A DNA stretch of 64,000 nt from Lepiota brunneoincarnata. Taxonomy: Eukaryota > Basidiomycota > Agaricomycetes > Agaricales > Agaricaceae. Below, piece after piece: positions 32,577 to 44,062 of this stretch. The position numbers and the translations under genes were made by a program. Below the pieces are notes generated by a model. The model was given only the letters and a program-made list of their open reading frames with translations, was not told the origin of the DNA and did not search any database. Position 1 is the first letter of the stretch. Each line of letters opens with the position of its first letter. Where the stretch lies: positions 1 to 64,000 of the forward strand of contig JAEBUN010000019.1 in NCBI GenBank assembly GCA_023014365.1, given 5' to 3'.

Positions 32577-33922
32577 AACATGGTAAAGAGAACACCCACA
32601 TTCGAGTTCACAGTTTGATTGAAGAAGGTGACTGTACCAAACGAGGGCGAGTACTGCGATGTCATGATGGGATCGATCCATATCCAAGGCAAATGACTGA
32701 GATCAGTTTGGGTCAAGGAGAAAATCTGGAAATGATTTATGAAAGAAAGTGAGAGGCTTTTCATGGGCCAATTTGGGAGGAGGGACATCAATGACAGAGT
32801 GTAGATTGCGGAGAGCTGAGTAAAAGGCATCCTTGCGAATGCCAAGAAATTGGCCAACTTCAGAGACAATCTCAAAATAGGTGTTATCTTCGAGTGTGCT
32901 GTAGGAGCGAGAAAGAATGTAATATGCAATGATCCGCTTAGCAGTGGGAAGCGTGGATTGAGGAACCCGGTTCATGATCTGCATGTAAAAGGCATTCAGA
33001 GCCCCCAAAGGCATCACCTTATCCCTCTCCCCAATCGCGTCAAGGTACGCAAGGCATATCTCCAGCTGCGTGTCAGGGGACATGCTCTCGTCACCAATAA
33101 AGTGGAGAACAACCGAGGCAAGGATCGGGAGTCCTCCAACCCTCTGTGAGAGTAGCTGCAGTTTGGACTCCTTCGGCCATCGTACCTGATCTGGAGTAAC
33201 ATCCCACTCGGTATCATCGTGAATCTTCTGCAGTCCATCTTTGAGGATATGATACACGTCCCGGATATCCTGTTCGGCGTTGCACGTGATCCCCTCACGT
33301 CCGCGATCGATTGGAGGATCGGCTCTGGCAAATGCACATTTGAGATGCCACTCAGGGCGGCTACAAACAAGCCACAGAGTGGGCACGGACTATCGGCCAA
33401 TTGCCGGACGTAGTCGCCAATGAGAGTAATGAGCTGACATTGAGCCACCTCATCGCTGCACTCGTCGACCCCATCAATGATGACAACAAGGGGTTTACGG
33501 GTGGTGTTGGTGGCATTATGTTGAGCTGCTAGGAGCATGAATGGGTCGACGATGAGCTTCCGAAACTGAATGGAGAGCGTCTTGTTGAGGATGGAGGGGT
33601 CACGGGACAAGATGTGTGTTATCAAATGATTATATCCTGCATCTCGGCTGGCAAGTTGGTAAGCGATCGTGGCGACGACACCCTTGGGACTGTCGTGGTT
33701 TTGCAACTTGGAAAAGAAAAATGACGCTCCAAGCTGCCCGAGCTGTTTACAACGCTCAGCAAATGTCTGAGCAACAGCGGACTTGCCAGCACCTGCAGGA
33801 CCCAACAACCATATAAAGCCCCAATCCCGTTCCTTGCCCAACAGCCATTTGTTAAGTGTATCCAGCAACTCCTGTCGAGGATTGACGTCGGGACACCTTG
33901 TCCATGACGTTTCGCTCATCAT
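32577..33922 (-). pseudogene. NACHT-domain STAND NTPase, copy B (broken)
   Basis: Homologous to exon 3 of copy A. Walker A GPAGAGKSAVAQTF and Walker B PLVVIIDGVDECSD are kept. A one-base loss near 33385 (CACTCTGTGG instead of CACTCCTGTGG) shifts the frame in the PLLWLVCSRPEW segment. A TGA at about 32703-32705 replaces an Arg codon after PDFLLDPN, a C-to-T change. Exons 1 and 2 are missing: upstream of LLDTLNKWLLG the sequence differs (MMSETSWTRCPDVNPRQE) and the LTR of a copia element begins some 20 bp further on. It is the second member of the tandem duplication with copy A. Confidence 0.8.
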
Positions 33923-33943
33923 ACAAGGAGTATGCGAGGAGCA

Positions 33944-34194
33944 CCTGAGTACGGTGGCTCCTCAGTTAAGGAGTAATAAGTTTCACCGTTTTCTATATGT
34001 TTTCACTTTCTCCTAATCGTGTATTATAAATACGTCGCGCATGCTCGCCTGGAGTCTAGGTTTCGTCCCTCGGACTCCAGGCATGTTCTAGCATTCTTAT
34101 TTGCTGTGTAGCTTACACTTAGGTTTCGTCCCTCGGACTCCAGTAATAAATCTCTGCTTGATTATCTATACTCTGCGCAAATGTCTCATCGACA
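33944..34194 (+). mobile_element. 5' LTR of the plus-strand Ty1/copia element
   Basis: It ends ATCGACA directly before a copia-type primer site. It contains TATTATAAATACG (TATA-like, about 34023) and two copies of TAGGTTTCGTCCCTCGGACT (34056 and 34119). The left edge is estimated from TGAGTACGG and is uncertain by some 20 bp. A hairpin GAGGAGCACC / GGTGGCTCCTC spans the edge (33937-33963). No 3' LTR remains. Confidence 0.6.
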
Positions 34195-34207
34195 GGTTAT
34201 GGGCCCC
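34195..34207 (+). other. Primer-binding site, half-tRNA iMet type
   Basis: GGTTATGGGCCCC directly follows the LTR. The same word follows the LTR of the minus-strand copia element. In Drosophila copia this sequence pairs with the anticodon region of initiator tRNA-Met, which primes as a half-tRNA. Confidence 0.75.
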
Positions 34208-36351
34208 GGCAGACAAACTACTTCTGAAACCCTACAGTTTCTGAAGTTGAATAGCAAGAATTATTACACATGGGCCAGCAGCATGAAGGCTGCCCTTCAA
34301 GCAAAGTATTTATGGGGAATCGTTTCTGGTCATGAACGTTGTCCCACCAAACCTCCCTCTCATTACCATCCTCCTCAAATCACCCAAGGATCTCAGACCA
34401 ATCCCTCATCATTTGCAAAAGACAAAGCCAAGGACCCGGGAGGCATTGATGTTCCTATCAATATTGAGTCGTGGGACTACAAGAACTGGGAAGCTACTAT
34501 GGAGAAGTACCTTTGTTGGCTTCGGGCAGATGATGCTGCCCAAGGTCTCATTCTAGGGGCCATTGACTTTGCTCAACAGGAGCATATTGCCTCATTCAAG
34601 ACATCGGAGGATATGTGGGACCACCTCCATACAATCTACGATACACAACATCAAGGAATCAATGTCCATTATCATTTTCAAGATTTATACTTGAAGAGAT
34701 GGGATGGTACTACACCTATGTCCGACCATATTGGATTCTTCTTGAGTATCTGTTGTTGTATCTTGGATGCTGGTCAAACCCTTGATGATTTTCATATTAT
34801 TCATGCCCTCCTTTCATCCTTGCCATGCTCGCATATCTGGGATGTTGTCAAACAAAACCTCCTTGACAAAGGAAATAATCTTACCCTTGAGATGGTCACT
34901 GCTGAATTGATTGCCATACATGATCAAGTTGCTCATGATGAGCAAATGGACCAATCTGAGAAGAAATTTCATGTGAAGCAGTTAGCACTTGCTTTGAGGA
35001 TGAATGACACATTGAGTGGATGTTATAGTGGTGGAGAAGGAAAGAAAAGAAAGGGTAAATGGAAGGGTAAAGGTAAATGAGAACCCAAACCCGATGATAT
35101 GTGCCACAACTGTGGTGAAAAGGGCCATTGGAGTCCTTCTTGTACCAAGCCAAAGAAGCTGAAAAATGAATCAAAGAATATTGGTAATGCAAACTTTGCT
35201 ATTGATGAATTAAAGCCTACCAAAAGTCATGAAATCAGACAAGTTTTCACAACCTTCCATGCTTCCGATATGCCTCTTGGCCTCTTGCTTGATAACGCAG
35301 CAACCTGTCATATGGTTGCTGACTGTGCATTATTCTCTGATTACCAGAAGATTCACACACAACATATATCTGTTGGTGGTCAACATCAAGTACCTGTTGA
35401 AGGTCATGGATCAATCACTATACAAATGATGCACAATCTGAGAAAATATTCTGACTTAACTCTTGAAGGTGTCCTCCATATCCCATGTCTAGGCGTAAAT
35501 TTGATCAGCCTAGGAACTCTTCAACATGGTGGTGTGCAAATTAGAGGACTCAATGATGGACTTGCTCTCATTCACGATGGATTGGAGTTCATGCAAGCAA
35601 AATTAATTGGGACATCAGGCACAATGTATTGGATACTATGCTCCGAAACAATTGGCCATACTGCATATATAGCTCAAGAGTCAACCATGTGTCTTTGGCA
35701 CTGTCGAATGGGCCACCTTGGACCTAGGAAAATCAAGGATATGGCTGATCATGGACTTGTGAAAGGACTCACAATTCAATCCCCTGGTGAATTTGACTGC
35801 TTATGTAGCAGTTGTGCTCATGGAAAATCAAGTTGAGCTCCTCTTCCTGACACAAGCAAAACTCAATATACGAAGATGGAATTACTTGTTATGGATCTCA
35901 CTGGTCCTATGCCTGTCTCCACTTGGGATGGTTGCTTATATGCCCTTGTTGTTGTTGAGGCGAGCTGTCACTATCCAGTTGGAAGACTGCTGAAAAGCAA
36001 AGAGGATGTGGGTATAGCTGTGCAGGATATTGTTTCAATGCTTGAATGACAATCAGGGCTCCAGACATGATGTCTATGAACTGATAGTGGAAACGAGTTT
36101 GTAAACTCTGAAATGAACGAGTTCTGTCAACAAAATGGTATCATTCATGAAACAACAACCCCATACACACCTCAGCAAAATGGGATTGCTGAACAAGTGA
36201 TTGCTGTCTTTTTTGAAATGGTGTGTTGTATGATCCATGCCACCAATATTGATGTCAGGTATTGGGGGGAGGCATTCATGTATGCCATCTACATCTGCTC
36301 CTTGACCTCCACATTGGCTTGAAAAGATAAAGTACCATATGAGGCATGGAC

Positions 36352-37270
36352 TGTTATGATCCGTGCTCCTTCTGTATCTGAGGATAACTGGAGATGGCCT
36401 TCAATCACTCTACAAGGTGTCTGAGACGGTTGGCCTTGCAGAGCTTAGTGGATCATGCTCAATGAGATAACGAGGGAACACACCAAGTTAAGGCAGAGAG
36501 GGTTAATGACCGCTGTTAACAAGATTAAAGCTTGAGGCTTTAATTTTTACTTGTACAGGCCTTATATACCTATGAGTACTATATACTCATTATAGGTTAT
36601 TGGGCTGTTCTACTTGTCCTGCGCAGTCTTGACCATGATGCGCATCCTAGCTGATGGCATCCTACTGTTATTTGTATCTTACAATGAGTCAGTATCCTTG
36701 TTCTCCATTCCACTGCTGTGTGATGTTCCATTGCTTTCCTCTGACTCATAATTCTCTTCTTCCGATTCTATCTCCATGGATCCTCTTCCATTCTCACTCT
36801 CCATTCTCTTGGTGCTTCCATCCATATCAGAGGTTGGATCAGTTGATCCATGGCTATCTTCTTCATCCTCGGGGTATTCCAGAATATCCTCCAGAGTTAT
36901 CTCCATTCCTGCTTCTCTTGCCAAGTCCTGCATGGCGCTATAGTATTCCCCTTCTTCATCTTCATATTCCTGTGCTCACAACTGGTCCATAGTTTCCTGT
37001 ACCCATCTTGTTGTTGAAATCATCCCAAGAAGGTGTATAGCAACAATGGCATATATTCGAGGGGAGACAATGGTGGGGGTAAGGGAGGTAATCAGACAGT
37101 GTAACTACTTGAGAACAACAGGTATATAAGTGTAACTACAGTGAGGCTACCATGAGGCAGTCAGCTACTCTGGTGGTTGGCATTCTGTCAGTTTGCCGGA
37201 ATCACCAATTCCAACACTTGTAAAGTCGAATAGTTGTTCCTGTTCCTCTTGGTCCAGACTGTTCATAACA
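36352..37270 (-). mobile_element. Solo LTR of the gypsy family, with nested insertion
   Basis: It begins TGTTATGATCC and ends TTCATAACA, with TGGAC as a perfect 5-bp target duplication at 36347-36351 and 37271-37275. It is the reverse complement of the LTRs at 38268 and 53094. It is 919 bp long because a 205-bp LTR sits inside. It carries the acidic LTR ORF, now broken by the insertion and by a stop. Confidence 0.9.
37012..37216 (+). mobile_element. 205-bp solo LTR nested in the solo gypsy LTR
   Basis: It starts TGTTGAAATC, ends ATTCCAACA, and is flanked by CTTGT on both sides (37007-37011, 37217-37221). A partial relative starts at 62195 (TGTTGAAATCCACCCAAGAA). No coding region of this family is seen in the window. 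Orientation is unknown. Confidence 0.85.
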
Positions 37271-38267
37271 TGGACTGGTCACAAGCCAAACATATCATAC
37301 CTTTGAATTTTTGGATCCCTCAGGTGGGCTCATGTACCAAAAGAAGTTTGGCATGGAAAACTCGAATTGCAAGCTGTTCGTGTTTGCCTACTTGGCTGGT
37401 GGACCAATAAAACCAAAGGCTATTGTCTTGAGGACCTCGAAAATGGCAAACTTATCACCTCATGTGATGTTGACTTCAGCGAGAATGAAACGCCAAGTGA
37501 GTTGGCTTCAATTGATGTTGGACTTACACAGTCGACAGCTGAAAAGGTCGATGAATGAGTGGATACAGCAGCAACTCAAGATGCTCAAGAACTTACTGCA
37601 CCTCTGGACAGATCTATTGTTGAGGAATCATCAACTCCTGAAAGTCCTTCTGTTCCTTTTACCATGCTGCCTCAATCCCCTTGAGAATCAGATATCCCCC
37701 CTCCTCCAAAAAAGTTGAAGAAGTGGGAGAACCTTCCTAGAAGGGAATTACCCACTCACAAGCATTGTCCCCCTCTGTGATATGGCCAAGATAAGGAATC
37801 TGCGCTCATCAGTGGGCACATAGCTTTTGTTGCCATAAATGTTGAACCAACTTGCGAGGAAGCCATGTTATCTCCTGATGCTGAAGGATGGAAGGCTGCT
37901 ATACAGTCTGAATATGCTCAATTAGAAAAAAGGAGGGTTTTTGAATCAGTAGATGTGTTGCCAGAAGGAAAGAAAGCCATGGGAAGTAAAATTGTCCTTC
38001 ACCATAAACTTGACAAGCATGGGAATCATGTCAAGTTCAAGGCCCAGATTGTTGCCCAGGGATTCTCACAGATTGTGGGAATTGATTTCACTGAAACATT
38101 CTCCTCCGTTGCAAAATTCACTACCCTTCGAGTGTTCTTGTCCCTTGCCACTTTGCTCAACTTTGATATCCATCAAATTGACATTGTAGGGGCCTATCTC
38201 GAAGGAAATCTTGATGAGGACATCTATATGAAAGTGCTGAAGGGAGTTGATGGTATTCAGGACAAAG

Positions 38268-38969
38268 TGTTATGAACAGTCTGGATTGAGAAGAACAGGA
38301 ACAACTATTCGACTTTACAAGATGGGTACAGGAAACCACAGACCAGTTACAAGTGCAGGAGTATGAAGACAAAGAAGGGGAATATTACAACACCATGCAG
38401 GACCTGGCAAGAGAAGCAGGAATGGAGGTAACTCTGGAGGATATTCTGGAATACCCTGAGGATGAAGAAGACAGCCATGGATCAACCAATCTAACCTCCA
38501 ATATGGATGGAAGCACCAAGAGAGTGGAGAGCAAGAATGGAGGAGATTCCATGGAGATAGAATTGGGAGAAGGAAACTATGAGTCAGAGGAAAGCAATGG
38601 AACATCACACAGCAGTGAGAATGAGGACACTGACTCATTGTAATATAAATAACAGTAGGATGCTATCAGCTAGGATGCACATCATGGTCAAGACTGCGGA
38701 TGACCAGTAGAACAGCCCAACTACCTATAACAAGTATATAGTGTCTCATAGGTATGTAAGGCCTGTACAAGTAGAGATTAAAGCTTTAAGCTTTAATCTT
38801 GTTAACAGCGGTCGTTAACCCTCTTTGCCTTAACTTGGCGTGTTCCCTTGTTATCTCATTAAGCACGATCCACTAAGCTCTGTAAGGTCAACCGTCTCAG
38901 ACACCTTGTAGAGTGATTGAAGGCTGTCTCCAGTTATCTTTGGATACAGAAGGAGCACAGATCATAACA
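38268..38969 (+). mobile_element. Gypsy 5' LTR
   Basis: 702 bp, TGTTATGAACAG to GATCATAACA. U3 holds the acidic ORF, here stopped at codon 6 (GAT TGA). A palindrome AGATTAAAGCTT-T-AAGCTTTAATCT lies at 38775-38799; its right arm is the inferred start of R. The TATA-like word in this copy is changed to TATGTAAG. Confidence 0.85.
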
Positions 38970-38971
38970 TT

Positions 38972-38983
38972 AGATTAAAGCTT
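38972..38983 (+). other. Self-complementary primer-binding site of the gypsy element
   Basis: AGATTAAAGCTT starts two bases after the LTR and is the exact reverse complement of AAGCTTTAATCT at 38788-38799 in the LTR. This is the arrangement of Tf1/sushi elements, which prime reverse transcription with the folded 5' end of their own RNA. No match to a tRNA 3' end is seen at this position. Confidence 0.7.
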
Positions 38984-38999
38984 CCTTTGGATAACCTCC

Positions 39000-39747
39000 T
39001 GTAGAATAACTAAGACTCAGTAGCTCATAACGTGAGTACTGTATATTCTATACCTGTAGAATAACTAAGACTAACATAGGCATAAGTATCATAGTGGGAA
39101 AAACATGAGAAGACTCTACTCACCTCAGTAGCTCATAACGTGAGTACTGTATATTCTATACCTGTAGAATAACTAAGACTAACATAGGCATAAGTATCAT
39201 AGTGGGAAAAACATGAGAAGACTCTACTCACCTCAGTAGCTCGTAACGTGAGTACTGAGGTGTCTAACGGCAGGCTGGTAGGTATATACACTACCAACTA
39301 ATATCCATAAACAGGCAGAAACATGCCCAGTGTCGACAAACAATGTACAAACAAAAGAATCCCTAAACGGGATATTGTTAGGGGAAGTAAGAGCACCGGA
39401 ACCAAGTTGATATTTGGGTGGTGAATACAATCGACACCCACACTACTTATATACATAGAGGCCTGCGCACAGACCGGGTAGCCAAACACTACGTAGCTAC
39501 TAGAACATAACGTATGCAAACAATATACAAACAACGTCAGTCGCACATGGGTTAGACTCGGGGATGGGGGTGGCCGAAGGCCGAGGCCAGGCTTAGGCAT
39601 CGGGCATCGGCTAGAGAGGCCGAGCACGGATACCCAACCACAGACCCCTAGACGTACCTTGCGTAAGGGGGTATAGTCCCCTTACAGATATGTCGTGGAA
39701 AGCTCAACATGAGCTTTCTGGCTCGACATGAGCTTGCTAGCTCAACA
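39000..39747 (-). mobile_element. 3' LTR of the minus-strand copia element, with tandem duplication
   Basis: It runs from TGTAGAATAAC (left) to GCTCAACA (right). A unit of 108 bp is repeated (starts at 39055 and 39163), and a shortened unit lies at 39000-39054. The middle (about 39380-39700) is absent from the other LTR. Confidence 0.85.
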
Positions 39748-39759
39748 CTCCCCCTCAAG
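39748..39759 (-). other. Polypurine tract of the minus-strand copia element
   Basis: Read on the minus strand CTTGAGGGGGAG directly precedes the 3' LTR start TGTTGAGCTAGC. Confidence 0.75.
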
Positions 39760-39889
39760 CCATGATGAGTCCGAGGGCCTGAGCAAAATGCTTGACTTTA
39801 GGTGAAGGTAATGCCTTTGTAAACACATCAGCAATCATTTCATGTGTGGGGCAGTATACAAGCCTCAGCTTGCCCTCCTCGATCACCCA

Positions 39890-41315
39890 TCGAATGAAGT
39901 GGTATCAGACATCAATATGCTTTGTCCAGGCGTGGTACTGGTGGTCCTTTGTGAGGGCGATGGCTGACTGGTTGTCGGAGTGAAGTGTTGTGGGGGTGGG
40001 GTCTTCTGCAAAGACCTGGGAGATGAGGGAGCAAAGCCATAGGGCTTCCTTGGCTGTGTGCGCTGCCGCCACGTATTCGGACTCTGGAGTGGACAGGGTA
40101 ACTAGCTCTTGACGCTTTGCACTCCAGGAGACAGCGCCGCCGTTGATGAGAAATGCATACCTGGATGTGGCCCTCCTATCTTCGGCCATATTTCCATCTG
40201 CATCTGCGTATCCCTCTAGACTCCCCCTAGAACCTCCATATGTGAGTTTTAGCCCTCGCATGCCCTTGAGATAGCGAAAAATTCGCTTTATGGCCTCCCA
40301 GTGAGCAGGGCCTGAGTTCCTGGAGAATTTTGAGACAACCTGCACAGTGTATGCAATATCTGGCCTTGTGCCAATCGCTGCATACATTAGCATGCCCACA
40401 GCCTCCTGGTAAGGGATTCTGGCCATAAATGCGATCTCGGCAGTCATTTTTGGACTATGTTCTGAGGTAAGTCGTGTGGAGGGGTCCATGGGGATTGTCA
40501 CTGGTTTTTGGTCTTCGAAACCAAAACAGTGGAGCGAGGACTCTATGTAGGAGTCCTGGGACATGCTGAGGGTGTTCTGCTCACATACGCGAGCTATCCG
40601 GATGCCTATTAGCCAGTGGATTCTGCCCAAGTCAGTGATCTCCACATATTCGGAGATCCTTGTCTTCAGCCAGACAATGAGAGTGATATTGGTGGCTGCA
40701 AGAGTGCAGTCATCAACGTGAACAGCGAGGATGGTGAGGTCTGGCTCATTGTGTTTGAAGAAGACACACTGGTCAACTTCACAGCGCGTGAAATCAAGGT
40801 TGCTGACCAGAATCTCACATAATCGTTGATACCATCGACGACCTGACTGTTTTAGGCCATAAAGGGTCTTCCTCAACTTGCACACTTTCCCGGGGTGTGC
40901 AGGATCCTCAAATCTGGGTGGCTGGCGCATATATATGGTCTTGTCCTCACTGAGGACACTGTTCAGGTATGCTCCCTTTATGTCGATCTGGTGGATCTCC
41001 ATGTCTCAATCTGCTGCAATTGCCAGGATTGTTCTGATCGATGGGAGCTTAGCAACAGGTGCAAATGTATCAAAATAGTCCACACCAGGGACTTGGGAGA
41101 AGCCTTGTGCTACGAGGCGAGCCTTGTATTTGACCACGTTCCCACTGGCGTCTTTCTTGGCCTTGAAGACCCACTTGGATCCAACCTTGTTTATGCCCTC
41201 TGGGGCATCCACTAGCTCCCAGGTTCCTGCTTTCTGGAGTGTGTTGAGCTCCTTGCGAATTGCTTGCTCCCATAGGTGCCAGTCTGCTCGTTTTTGAGCT
41301 TCTTTTAGGTTTCAA
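39890..41315 (-). pseudogene. Copia reverse transcriptase and RNase H
   Basis: Frames at 41006-41315 and 39905-41002. RT: INKVGSKWVFKAKKDASG, VKYKARLVAQGFSQVPGVDY, MEIHQIDIKGAYLNSVLSED, LYGLKQSGRRWYQ and the catalytic LAVHVDDCTLA (VDD kept). RNase H: LEGYADADGNMAEDRRATSR, SWSAKRQELVTLSTPESEYV, LHSDNQSAIALT. One nonsense codon (about 41003) and a frame change near 41210 break it. It still looks the least damaged pol part in the window. Confidence 0.85.
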
Positions 41316-42344
41316 GGCTCTAGTGCCTCAGCCTCTGCCATCTCTGCAGCAAAAACGTGGACTTCCTCCCACTTGTTTGCCTCTACAGCTATGACTGCAC
41401 GACCTTCTTGAAGGTCTTGAGCTTTCTGGCTTGGCATTCGAGTACATTGGGGACAGGGTGTATGGTAGGCATTTTCGGCAGTGTCTGGTTGCTCTATATG
41501 TTTTGCTGAGGAGTTCTCTGGGGCTGGGGCTTGGGGTGTCGCTGTCGCATTTGTTGTTGCAGCAGGTATGTTTGCCTCTGCAGTCTCATTTGCTGGTGTT
41601 GATGTTACTCTCTCCCCCTTGAGACTAGCAGTGGCAACATGGCCCTTTATATATCGAATATTTCGCTCGACGGACACTTTTTGAGTGTCAGGCCACCAAA
41701 TTTGTACACCATTGCTGGTCTCATCAAAACCCAGCCATCGTCCCTCCTTTGCCCTTGCTGACAGCTTGTTACGATCCTCTACTCGCACCCACACCTTCTC
41801 TCCAAACTCGTGGACCTCTGACATGTCAGGTTTATGACCGTGGACCATTTCATATGGTGTCTTTCCATCGAGGGCCCTTGTACTGGTTCGGTTCATGAGC
41901 CAGATCGCATGTTTGGCTGCCTCGCCCCATAGATACCGGGGAAGCTTGCTTGTGTGGAGGAGTGCTCGGACACGCTCGAGGATGGTCCGATTTTGCCATT
42001 CTGCTACACCATTGTGTTGTGGAGTGTCATGGATGGTGAGCTTTTGCTTAGTCCCTCACGATTTCAAATACTCTTTGAAATCCTTACTAGTGTACTCGCC
42101 ACCATGATCCGAATGAAGGCATTTGATCCGAGCTTCGTATTGAACTTCGCACCAGACATCAAATGCTTGGTACATAGGTTGCAAACACATCGGATTTGTT
42201 TGTTAGCAGCTTGAGATGGGTATATCATGACCAATCGTCAGTGAAGGTGACATAGTAGCTCTTCCCCCTTCGTGTCTGTACTGGTGCTGGCCCCCACACA
42301 TCGCTGTGGATCTCTTGGCCAAATTCTGTTGCTCGATCACCTGT
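41312..42344 (-). pseudogene. Copia integrase, C-terminal part intact, core interrupted
   Basis: The frame 41312-41896 reads MNRTSTRALDGKTPYEMVHG, KPDMSEVHEFGEKVWVR and a Thr/Ala/Pro-rich linker towards the RT, as usual for copia elements. The catalytic core upstream (41900-42340) is split among frames by stops and shifts. No clean DDE triad can be read. Confidence 0.7.
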
Positions 42345-43067
42345 TCACTCTTTTGAGATGGGCTTCCTGGTGAGTTTTGCATAAGCGCATGACTCGCACT
42401 CGATGGGAGTATTTGCTGATAGTCTTTCGAGGTTTACACCAGTTATCATTTGTCCCTCAACAAGTTTTCGGGCGATCTGGGGTGAGATGTGTCCAAGGCG
42501 GCGGTGTAGCTGGTCTAGGGACATCGGTTCATCAATGGTATTTGCTTCTACACGTCCTTCTGCTGTCTCAAATCTGTACAGCCCTCTCTCAGAATGTGGT
42601 ACCTCAGCAATCTTCTTCCCTTTTGCATTGTGGATAGTGCATCGTCCCTCGGCAAATTTTGTGGTTATGCCTTGTTCATCTAGCTTCCCCACTGATACGA
42701 GAGTGTATCCTACTTCGGGTGCATATAGGACATCCGATAGACATATGCTTGTCATTTCGGTACCATTCAGTAGGTCCACTATCATGCTTCCCTTGCCTGT
42801 AGCACTGGATTGCTGCTTGTTTGCAGCTTGTAGTGGCTTCGATTCAATTGTTTCGAAATCACGGAAGGCTTCACGGTATGGGGATATGTGCCTTGTGGCA
42901 CCGGAGTTGATGATTATGATATGGGGTGGGTGTTCCTCTGACTGAGCTGCAATTGGCATCTCATCGCTTTCGTCTGTGAGGGCACATTCATCATTTTCTT
43001 CCCCACAGGTTGGGAATATGTCTGGTGAGGTAAGGTCGTCCTCATCACCCAGGGTCTCTGTTTCCAC
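42345..43067 (-). pseudogene. Copia protease and GAG-pre-integrase segment
   Basis: 240 codons. The protease active site reads IIIINSGATRHISP: the Asp of the usual DSGA is Asn (AAC), a G-to-A change that should abolish activity. Then come SDVLYAPEVGYTLVSVGKLD and LDQLHRRLGHISPQIAR, followed by the integrase zinc-binding pair ECESCAYAK. It lies in frame after the gag C-terminal part. Confidence 0.8.
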
Positions 43068-44002
43068 AAAAAAGGCTTCATCATTCGTTGCAACAGCATT
43101 GGCCTCCTGCCCCTTTGGGGCACTAGCTGGTTGTTTCTTTTTCTTTGGTGGTTTTGGACAGTCCGATCATGGCCTTTCTCATTGCAGTTAAAGCATTTTC
43201 CAGGTGGTTCCTTTGTCTCCTGTCTAGGCTTCTTGGGACCATGTTCTACTGCCATAGTGTCATCCCCCTCCGAATTCTTCGGTTTAGCCTTGGAGCTGGA
43301 ACTTGACCCATGTGACTTCCATGAGCGTAGGCGATCCCATTCATCACACAACATGGTGACTAACATATCGGGGTGTACCATGCCTCCTATGATTTTTGCT
43401 GCAGATAGCTGTGATGATGCAAAGTTTGCAAGTTGGAAGGGAAGTGATCAAAGTATTGTGCTTCAGTAGTCATCATCATTGATTGTTATTCCCATCGCGT
43501 ACAGCTCTGCTCTCCTGGTCCTCAGATCATTTAGGAACATCCTAATGTCACCATCCTTGGGACATCTGGACTCCAAAAACTTTGCCCGCATCTCCATTTG
43601 GTTGAAAGCCCCTCAGTATGTGAATTCTTGTACTATGGCATCCCAGACTTCCTTGACATAGTCGAAACTCTCCATCATTATCAGGATAGAGTCTGGTAAA
43701 TGTTGCGACAGCAGGGAACACGCTATATCCTCATTTCTGTCCCATTCTCGGATGTCTGCATCCATTCCTACAGGGACTGTGGGGGTAGTGCTCTTTGCTT
43801 TGCCTTTGTCGATGGATGGGGTACCGGGAGGGGTGGTGGATGAAGTGGTAAGGGTGGGACATGGCTTGCTTCCATCAAAGTGACCCCATAGTCCTTTTCC
43901 ATGTATGACAGTATGGAAACGCACGGAGAATATTAGCCAGTTTGTGCCTTGAAGGTCAAGGGGTGGTACAGAGGTGGAGAGGTTGTTGTTTATGGTGTTC
44001 AT
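42914..44002 (-). pseudogene. Copia gag, minus strand, with frame breaks
   Basis: ATG at 44002; NWLIFSVRFHTVIHGKGLWG is the usual copia gag opening. DADIREWDRNEDIACSLLSQ follows. A nonsense region near 43610 and 43390 splits it. The zinc knuckle CFNCNEKGHD loses its last Cys through a one-base deletion near 43163; the next frame has CPKPPKKKKQPASAP. Confidence 0.75.
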
Positions 44003-44049
44003 GTTGTGTATGATGCATTGTAATGAGTGTTAGAAAAATTTTTTGGGTC

Positions 44050-44062
44050 GGGGCCCATAACC
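44050..44062 (-). other. Primer-binding site of the minus-strand copia element
   Basis: GGTTATGGGCCCC on the minus strand, directly after the LTR; identical to the site at 34195-34207. Confidence 0.75.

Larger units (their letters stand above)
34181..38267 (+). pseudogene. Ty1/copia gag-pol, plus strand, decayed and cut at the RT
   Basis: One frame, broken by nonsense codons (35078, 35834, 36047, 36069, 36320 and others) and hardly by frameshifts. Gag runs from ATG 34181, whose first bases overlap the LTR end, with LNSKNYYTWASSMKAALQAK. A CCHC knuckle CHNCGEKGHWSPSC follows at 35100. The protease has LLLDNAATCHM; the GAG-pre-integrase part has LWHCRMGHLGPRKI. The integrase shows MDLTGPM, TDSGNEF and TPQQNGIAEQ. 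The segment is interrupted by a solo LTR (36352-37270) and resumes. The reverse transcriptase starts (WKAAIQSEYAQLEKR, FDIHQIDIVGAYLEGNLDED) and is cut at 38267 by the gypsy 5' LTR, so the YVDD motif and RNase H are missing. CpG is scarce and the stops are of C-to-T type. Confidence 0.85.
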
